From: Candidatus Avelusimicrobium fimicolum
Lineage (GTDB): Bacteria; Elusimicrobiota; Elusimicrobia; Elusimicrobiales; Elusimicrobiaceae
Length of the DNA stretch: 35,289 bases
Assembly: GCA_900541355.1 (NCBI GenBank)
Contig: UQJU01000011.1
Span: 1 to 35,289 of the forward strand
Direction: 5' to 3'
A program made the translations under genes and the position numbers. Of this stretch, positions 30,369 to 35,289 are shown one piece after another. The notes beneath the pieces are model-generated. The model was not told where the DNA came from, ran no database searches, and saw only the letters and a program-made list of their open reading frames with translations. Position 1 is the first letter of the stretch. Every line of letters starts with the position of its first letter.

Positions 30369-31388
30369 TTAATGGGGAAGACGGCCTGCCAAAAACTCGG
30401 CTACCGGGCGCGTATGCTTGATTTTACTTAATACAATTTTAATAGAGGCCGTAATCGGCACAGAAAGGAACGCGCCGGGGACGCCCCAAACAAGAGACCA
30501 AAAGATAAGGGAAGATACAATCGCCGCCGGGTGCAGGTCCATCCCCTCGCCCAAAAAGCGCGGCTCTAATAAGTTGCCGATGACGAACTCCGTGGCGGAC
30601 AATAAGCCTACGACCACAAAGAACTGCGGCCCTAAGCCGTATTGCAAAAACAGCACCGGGGTAGGCAATAGCACCGCAATAATAGAGCCTACACTTGGGA
30701 TAAAATTCAGCAAAAAGACGAACAGCGCAAACAGCGCGGCTAATTTTACTTGAAAGCCAAATAAAATAGCCGCCGCAACAAACCCTGTGGCTAAGGACGC
30801 CACCAATTTGACGGATAAATATACGGACACGTTGGATAGCATTTCCTTAATAGCCGGGTTGGTAATGGGCGGAGCCTTTTTACTTCCGAGCAGGAAGAAC
30901 GTCATAAACAAAATAATCAGCGTGGTGTTGGATACCAAACTAAATACTTTACTGCCGAAGTTTTTAAGCCAATTAAAAACAGGCAAATCGCGCAAGTACG
31001 TTTCAATAAATTTCTGGTCTAATGTAATACCGTGCTGATGCAGGCGGGAGGTAATATCGGCAATGGTATCAATAAGATTCTGGCGATAGACCTCCGCTCC
31101 CTTTAAAAATCCGCCTACGGAATTAACGGTAAACAAAATTACTCCCGCAAAAAAAGCCGCACACAGAACAATAGATACCGTCAGCGCGAGCCACGAAGGA
31201 AAGGAAAATTTGTGCTTTAAAAACAGTGTGATTTGCGTTAAAATAGTGTAGAGAAAAACCGAAATAACCAGCGGAATTAACAGCGTCTTGGTATAGACCA
31301 AAAATGCCGTTACTACACCCGCGGCAATAATTGTCAGACAAATGGCACTGGCTTTTAAATAGTAGTAAAACGGTTTATCAGAACGCAT
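30369..31388 (-). CDS. AI-2E family transporter (PerM/UPF0118)
   Basis: 339 residues. Typical layout: two to three N-terminal helices (SAICLTIIAAGVVTAFLVY, LLIPLVISVFLYTIL), a soluble middle segment (about 88-145) and five C-terminal helices. Conserved motifs are FLLNFIPSVGSIIAVLLPTP, GNLLEPRFLGEGMDLHP and GVPGAFLSVPITASIKI. Members export diverse substrates and some act as Na+/H+ antiporters, so the family name does not prove AI-2 transport. The start overlaps the preceding gene by 11 bp; AGGGGG precedes the ATG. Last gene of the four-gene minus-strand operon. Confidence 0.9.
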   Translation of the reverse strand: MRSDKPFYYYLKASAICLTIIAAGVVTAFLVYTKTLLIPLVISVFLYTILTQITLFLKHKFSFPSWLALTVSIVLCAAFFAGVILFTVNSVGGFLKGAEVYRQNLIDTIADITSRLHQHGITLDQKFIETYLRDLPVFNWLKNFGSKVFSLVSNTTLIILFMTFFLLGSKKAPPITNPAIKEMLSNVSVYLSVKLVASLATGFVAAAILFGFQVKLAALFALFVFLLNFIPSVGSIIAVLLPTPVLFLQYGLGPQFFVVVGLLSATEFVIGNLLEPRFLGEGMDLHPAAIVSSLIFWSLVWGVPGAFLSVPITASIKIVLSKIKHTRPVAEFLAGRLPH

Positions 31389-31899
31389 TTTGCCCCCTGT
31401 TTTTTTCTGTTTTTTTGGCTATTTCCCGTGCTAAAAATAAAATTTTCCCTGTCAGGGCTTCCACGTCGCTTTGGCAGGAAGTAAGCAACCATACGTTTAA
31501 TTTGGCGGCGGTAAAATTTTTGTAATTTTTAGCAAATAAATCATATGCGGTTGTCAGTTCATCACACGCGCGGGAAAGCGTTTTTGCCCGGCTGTTTAAA
31601 CCCTTGGCGGCTAAGGCCAAGTCAGCGGTCCAATCTCTGTCTTTGCTTTGGCGTGCGGCGGCACGGGCTTGTGTCCAAAAAGGTTCCCGGTCGTCTAATT
31701 GTTTGCGAAAAGCCAAGCAATAATCATTAAACTGTGTGGCAAAGTCTCCGTCTCGCACGTCTATATTTTTGCGCAGTTGCTGTAAAATTTGTTCCAACCG
31801 GCGGTTAAATTCGCGCAAAGACTGTGCCGCGGCGGCGATTTCGTCGCGTAAGAGGTCGCATTGGTGCGAAATATTGGTTAATAATTCTTCACAAGTCAT
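31378..31899 (-). CDS. Helical cytoplasmic protein of unknown function
   Basis: 173 residues, almost entirely alpha-helical with coiled-coil-like stretches (LREFNRRLEQILQQLRKNID, about 28-47). No signal peptide, membrane helix or catalytic motif is seen. It overlaps the histidine kinase gene by 4 bp (ATGA) and the AI-2E gene by 11 bp, so the three are tightly co-expressed. It might be a partner or output of the kinase, but nothing in the sequence shows it. Confidence 0.65.
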   Translation of the reverse strand: MTCEELLTNISHQCDLLRDEIAAAAQSLREFNRRLEQILQQLRKNIDVRDGDFATQFNDYCLAFRKQLDDREPFWTQARAAARQSKDRDWTADLALAAKGLNSRAKTLSRACDELTTAYDLFAKNYKNFTAAKLNVWLLTSCQSDVEALTGKILFLAREIAKKTEKNRGQNAF

Positions 31900-32648
31900 A
31901 ATACTGGGAAATTAATAGTAAAAATAGAGCCGAGTCCTCTGTCGGACACAACGCTGATAGAGCCGTTGTGCAGGTCCAAAATACGTTTAACCATTGGCAG
32001 GCCAAGCCCCCAACCGCTTATTTGCCCCGTAAAAAAATCATCTACCTGATAAAACGGTTCAAAAATACGGTTTACGTCTTGCGGGCGGATGCCTGCGCCG
32101 TAATCGCGTACGGACAGGGATATGCTGTCGCCGTGGTTGGCACATTGTACCTTAATAATTTTTTCCATTTTGTTATTAAATTTAATGGCGTTGGCGAGCA
32201 ACTCCTGTACGCACAGGCGCAACATTTCTTCGTTGGCGGTAACGCTTAACCGTTCCGGGCAATCAATCTCTACAAAGGTGCCGCGTTTAACGGAACTGTC
32301 CTCTTGCGGTCTGACAGGCAAGGCGCATTCTTCTTCCAAGGTAATGGCCTTGGAGGCGCACTCTTTGATAAGTGGTTTTAATAAAACAGATTGTTTTTCC
32401 ATTCCCTCGTGTTGGGCGGTAATTACTTTGTTAAACGCCAGTAACTTATCCACCAGTTGGGACATTTTGCCCCCCTGTTTGTTGATTTCTTCCAAGGCTT
32501 TGGAGGTAAAAGGGGAAAATTTTTCCTTTCCGGCTTGGGATAAAATGGCTTCCGAATAGCCGTTAATAATAGAGAGCGGCGTTTTTAACTTATGGGAAAT
32601 TAAAGTCAACGCCCGTGCATTAATGGATACATTTTCTTCTTCGGTCAT
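31896..32648 (-). CDS. Soluble orphan sensor histidine kinase lacking a sensor domain
   Basis: 250 residues. HisKA domain with phospho-acceptor His19 (ISHKLKTPLS) and dimerisation helices (about 10-80). The HATPase domain has the N box ELLANAIKFNN (about 149-159), G1 VRDYGAGI (about 175-182), an F box (IFEPFYQVDD) and the G2 loop GWGLGL (about 212-217). The kinase motifs look intact. Only 18 residues precede His19, so there is no membrane segment or sensory domain, and no response regulator is nearby. It is preceded 9 bp upstream by a beta-barrel gene and overlaps the helical unknown. AGGAGA precedes the ATG. Confidence 0.9.
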   Translation of the reverse strand: MTEEENVSINARALTLISHKLKTPLSIINGYSEAILSQAGKEKFSPFTSKALEEINKQGGKMSQLVDKLLAFNKVITAQHEGMEKQSVLLKPLIKECASKAITLEEECALPVRPQEDSSVKRGTFVEIDCPERLSVTANEEMLRLCVQELLANAIKFNNKMEKIIKVQCANHGDSISLSVRDYGAGIRPQDVNRIFEPFYQVDDFFTGQISGWGLGLPMVKRILDLHNGSISVVSDRGLGSIFTINFPVL

Positions 32649-32657
32649 ATCTTTCTC

Positions 32658-33536
32658 CTAGAAAGAGCCTACCAACCGGACGTATAAAATGTCGCGTTTG
32701 TTGTCGTTATGCACGGTACGGACGTGGTTATAAGCCAAGTCCGCGTGGATATCCCGGGTAATGGCAAAGGTATTTCCCGCCATAAAAGAATGCTCCGGGT
32801 CAGCCGTATAAAATTCTCCGTAGCGGTATCCTAAATAAAGAGAGGACTGGCTGTCCGGCCACATCCACGTCATACGCGCGCCCAAGGCATATTTGCCCAA
32901 GTCGTGTACAACGTCATAGGTTTGGGTGGGGGCCAATTCCTGTTGGTCCATAATACCGCGGAAAGATTTTACACCCTCAATGCCGTTGGGATATTGAAAG
33001 ACTGTCCCTGCGGCTTCAAAGCCGAAACGGCGGAAGAAATTTTTGGTAAGGCCCAAGGTGTAGGCAAATTGGGAGTAATCTTCGTTAGACCGTGTTCCGT
33101 CCGCATAAGACAAGGTGCCTTTTTGGCGCGCAAACGACGCTCCTAAATAAGCGTGCGTGTATAAATCGTTGACGGTATCATCTTCTAATGTCATAATCAG
33201 GCGCGTGGAAACGCCGTAAGCGGAGGAATCTTGGAAAGATTCGTTTTGACTTTTATTTTTAAAATAGTAAAAGGGTTTTAAGTCTAATTTTAAATAGCCA
33301 AAATCCAGTTCTATGGGCAAATTGACGGAATAAACGGGGTCCTTAAAGGCGTTTTCCTTTACATATTTGGCTTCTACCCCGGCCAGTACGTTCAAACTCC
33401 AAGCAGCCACCGCGCTGACGCGGGCCTGGTCAAAATGTGATGCGCCGATATACGCGGCCGACACATCTACGGTGCGGGCCTGCAAAGCGGCGGAAGAAAG
33501 TAACAACAAGGTAAAAAATAAAGTGATTTTTTTCAT
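32658..33536 (-). CDS. Predicted outer-membrane beta-barrel protein
   Basis: 292 residues from the ATG at 33536, chosen for its signal peptide (MKKITLFFTLLLLSSAALQA); a longer frame from 33584 adds a non-signal stretch. The mature part has alternating aromatic beta-strands (VSAAYIGASHF, YLKLDLKPFYYF, THAYLGASFARQ, SLYLGYRYGEFY). It ends in VRLVGSF, a terminal Phe as in outer-membrane proteins recognised by the BAM complex. About 10-12 strands fit. Porin or adhesion roles are possible; no family was recognised. First gene of the operon with the kinase. It may be leaderless (TGGTTAAAT ends 8 nt before ATG), although GGGGG also lies there. Confidence 0.8.
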   Translation of the reverse strand: MKKITLFFTLLLLSSAALQARTVDVSAAYIGASHFDQARVSAVAAWSLNVLAGVEAKYVKENAFKDPVYSVNLPIELDFGYLKLDLKPFYYFKNKSQNESFQDSSAYGVSTRLIMTLEDDTVNDLYTHAYLGASFARQKGTLSYADGTRSNEDYSQFAYTLGLTKNFFRRFGFEAAGTVFQYPNGIEGVKSFRGIMDQQELAPTQTYDVVHDLGKYALGARMTWMWPDSQSSLYLGYRYGEFYTADPEHSFMAGNTFAITRDIHADLAYNHVRTVHNDNKRDILYVRLVGSF

Positions 33537-33544
33537 ATACCCCC

Positions 33545-33553
33545 ATTTAACCA
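33545..33553 (-). promoter_or_regulatory. Extended -10 box close to the beta-barrel gene start
   Basis: Minus strand TG-G-TTAAAT (complement of 33545-33553), with 8 nt before the ATG at 33536. It is divergent from the box of the phosphoesterase-fold gene (33604-33612), so both genes share an 83-bp promoter region. Confidence 0.4.
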
Positions 33554-33603
33554 AATTTAAAGCATTTGCGGTATGTTTTTTCACTATACGGAGCCGCTTT
33601 ATT

Positions 33604-33619
33604 TGGTAGAATAAAAAAT
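33604..33619 (+). promoter_or_regulatory. Extended -10 promoter giving a leaderless phosphoesterase-fold transcript
   Basis: TG-G-TAGAAT (33604-33612) followed by 7 nt and the ATG at 33620. No ribosome site is present; a -35 is not obvious, as is common with extended -10 promoters. Confidence 0.5.
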
Positions 33620-34834
33620 ATGAAGAAACTTTCCATCTTATTTTTAATTCTTTTTGCCGCCGTGTTTGCGCAGGCGGCCCAAGTAGTCCGAGGCCCGTAT
33701 ATTGAGGACCCGACCCAAACCACTATGATTTTAAAATGGCAGACGGATGCGGATACACCGTCGTGGTTGGAATACGGCCCCGCTCCGCGTTGTAACCAAA
33801 TTATGACGGTTACGCCCGAAAGCACCGTTCACAAGGCGGTGCTATACGGTCTTGTGCCGAATCAGGATTTTTGTTACCGTTTGTATGTAAACAATACGGC
33901 GGGCGACGGTGTGCAGGAGCCGATAGAGGGTTCTTTCCGCACGTTGTTCTCGGCAGAAAGAAAGGTGGTAAACTTTTTGGTTTTAGGCCAAACGGGTGCG
34001 CCGGAGCCTTTGCCCACCGAGGAAAATCCGGAACCGGTGGACGAAGCCGCCCGTGCCCGCGAATTGCTTGCTAATTTAATGGTAAAGGAAAAGAGCGACT
34101 TTTTAATTCACACGGGCAATATTACGGCATCCGGCTTAAATGCAGATGCCGACCGGGAATTTTTTACTCCATTTAAAGCGGTGCTTGCCAAAAATCCGCT
34201 TTTTGTGGCATTGGGTCCCAACGAATACGGTCCAAACCGCGATAGCCGCGACAGCAAGTCCTTCCTTCGCACCAATTACACGCGTTTTCACGATATGTCT
34301 TGGAGCAAGGCCACCCCAAAGTATTATTCGTTTGATACGGCCAATGTGCGCTTTGTGTTTTTGGATACCAATGTAGCAGAGGGGGCCGTCTGGGCGCCGG
34401 AAATCGGCGAGAAATCGGCGCAGACCGACTGGCTGAAAAATACCCTGGCTTCGGCCGGAGAAAAATGGAAAATTGTGGTAATGAACGCGCCTGCATATTC
34501 CACAGGGGCACGCGGAAGCCGCAACGAAGTTTTTGCCGCTTGGGGCAAGATTTTTGAAGATTACCGCGTGGACTTAGTTATCCAGGGGGGAGATGCCAAC
34601 TACGAGCGAACCTTTCCAATGTACCGCGGGGAACCGTCTGCGCGCGGGGTAACGTATGTAACTTTGGGTACGGCGGCGCCGGCCCCTACCAAACGCGAGC
34701 ACGGGGATTCTTCTACGGCGCGCTTTGTATCGGCGCGGCACTTTGCTTCTGTCAAAGTGGTGGACCGTAAACTGACCTTAAAAGCCTATAACGAAAACGG
34801 AAAATTGTTAGATACGTTAGAAATTTATTTATAA
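33620..34834 (+). CDS. Secreted metallophosphoesterase-fold protein with lost metal ligands
   Basis: 404 residues from ATG 33620 (signal peptide MKKLSILFLILFAAVFAQA). Residues about 20-110 form a fibronectin-III-like domain as in purple acid phosphatases (RGPYIEDPTQTTMILKWQTD). Residues about 115-404 follow the calcineurin-like phosphoesterase layout. Every metal motif is altered: GDxG is GQTG (about 122), GDxxY is GNITA (about 165), GNHE is GPNE (about 197), VxxH is VMNA (about 288), and GHxHxYER is GGDANYER (about 323). The flanking sequence is well kept, so this is a true family member but very likely catalytically dead. It may bind a ligand or scaffold at the envelope. It is divergent from the beta-barrel/kinase operon. 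Confidence 0.85.
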   Translation: MKKLSILFLILFAAVFAQAAQVVRGPYIEDPTQTTMILKWQTDADTPSWLEYGPAPRCNQIMTVTPESTVHKAVLYGLVPNQDFCYRLYVNNTAGDGVQEPIEGSFRTLFSAERKVVNFLVLGQTGAPEPLPTEENPEPVDEAARARELLANLMVKEKSDFLIHTGNITASGLNADADREFFTPFKAVLAKNPLFVALGPNEYGPNRDSRDSKSFLRTNYTRFHDMSWSKATPKYYSFDTANVRFVFLDTNVAEGAVWAPEIGEKSAQTDWLKNTLASAGEKWKIVVMNAPAYSTGARGSRNEVFAAWGKIFEDYRVDLVIQGGDANYERTFPMYRGEPSARGVTYVTLGTAAPAPTKREHGDSSTARFVSARHFASVKVVDRKLTLKAYNENGKLLDTLEIYL

Positions 34835-34858
34835 AGTATTTTTGAAGGTGGAATTTTG

Positions 34859-34900
34859 CGGGGCAAGGATTTTTTATATTCTTGCCCCGTTTAATTTTTA
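34859..34900 (+). terminator. Rho-independent terminator after the phosphoesterase-fold gene
   Basis: 9-bp stem CGGGGCAAG/CTTGCCCCG (34859-34867/34881-34889) with a 13-nt loop, then TTTAATTTTT. Confidence 0.88.
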
Positions 34901-34992
34901 GAGAGGGCATTCCGAACTGGCGGCTCGCTAGGGTGTGGCCCGCAGGGTTTCAGGATTTAGTAATTGTGTTGTTGGGCATTTATAGAGAGCAA

Positions 34993-35289
34993 GGTCGTAC
35001 TGGAAGGTTTGCCGGCGCGGAGCGTTCCAGTATCCGTTGTTTGCCTCTTTTAGAGTAACGACAGATCCTGGACTACAACTTTCCAGGATGACGGCAACTA
35101 CCCAAGATGTGGATTCTGAAACCTATTAATAGACCCCGTACAGAAACCTTACAGGGTGATGCCTAGCGGTAAGGGCGGCAGTGCAGAATGACCCCCATTT
35201 TTATGACTGCCTTGTTTTATTTATTGATACCGTTCCGTTTGTTTGCAACCTTACAAAAACAGTGTGGCTACACTAGTCAAAAGAGGGGG
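34993..35289 (-). repeat. Composite palindromic repeat complex, copy B (runs to window edge)
   Basis: No gene is supported in 34901-35289. On the minus strand 35147-34993 aligns closely with plus-strand 15401-15555 of copy A: partial unit (35093-35130), hairpin unit GTCATCCTGGA..TCCAGGATCTGTCGTTA (complement of 35056-35092) and the unit with GAACGCTCCGCGCCGG (34993-35042). The tail at 35210-35289 (CTTGTTTTATTTATTG ... ACTAGTCAAAAGAGGGG) matches 15615-15693 in the plus orientation. So the inner block is inverted relative to the tail when copies A and B are compared. Confidence 0.8.

Noticed and set aside
33566..33619. Upstream start for the phosphoesterase-fold gene
   Set aside because: It would place residues before the signal peptide and overlaps the divergent promoter.

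Overview
The window looks like a chromosomal segment of a Gram-negative, anaerobic, fermentative bacterium, most likely a gut-type Elusimicrobiota (Elusimicrobium-like) genome. This is inferred from a type IV pilin with the N-terminal GFTLIELLVVVLIIGILAA signature and LPQY tail common in that phylum, a three-subunit NAD(H)-linked [FeFe]-hydrogenase, a one-chain iron-sulfur L-serine dehydratase, many outer-membrane lipoproteins and a beta-barrel protein. No rRNA or marker gene is present to confirm it.

Layout. (1) 1-9661 is a defence/mobility island: an Mrr-type endonuclease (cut by the window edge, minus strand), a divergent DUF2924 + large serine recombinase pair, then a type I restriction-modification operon hsdM-hsdS-DUF3800-hsdR. 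(2) 9698-9952 holds terminators and tRNA-His(GTG). (3) 10105-14089 (minus strand) holds a membrane Cache/GGDEF/EAL protein with degenerate catalytic motifs, then a coupled L-serine dehydratase-nitroreductase pair. (4) 14138-15292 holds two tandem MntP-like transporters. (5) 15293-16565 is a dispersed palindromic-repeat region and a pilin gene whose leader carries an in-frame 186-bp repeat insertion flanked by a 7-bp direct repeat. (6) 16635-19721 holds a secreted Lys/Ala-rich protein, an ion-transporter-like permease and an exported protein ending in a response-regulator-like receiver domain. (7) 19774-24014 is the hydCBA operon behind a perfect-consensus sigma-70 promoter. (8) 24108-30211 holds an EamA transporter, then an envelope operon: a pilin-like protein without a prepilin motif, LpoB, COG3014 and LPP20 lipoproteins, an FKBP prolyl isomerase and two single-pass proteins. 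(9) 30369-33536 (minus) is an operon of beta-barrel protein, orphan histidine kinase, helical unknown and AI-2E-family permease, divergent from (10) a secreted metallophosphoesterase-fold protein lacking all expected metal ligands (33620-34834). (11) 34905-35289 is a second copy of the repeat complex.

How it fits together. The left island is anti-foreign-DNA and probably acquired. The rest is core metabolism (H2 production or uptake coupled to NAD(H), serine deamination) and cell-envelope biology. Cross-cutting oddities are the modular palindromic repeats, which also entered a coding region; several genes that look leaderless, with an extended -10 box (TGnTAnAAT) ending 7-8 nt before ATG; and three proteins that keep a signalling or enzyme fold but have lost catalytic residues (GGDEF/EAL, receiver, phosphoesterase). 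Coordinates and starts were assigned by reading the sequence; no database search was possible.
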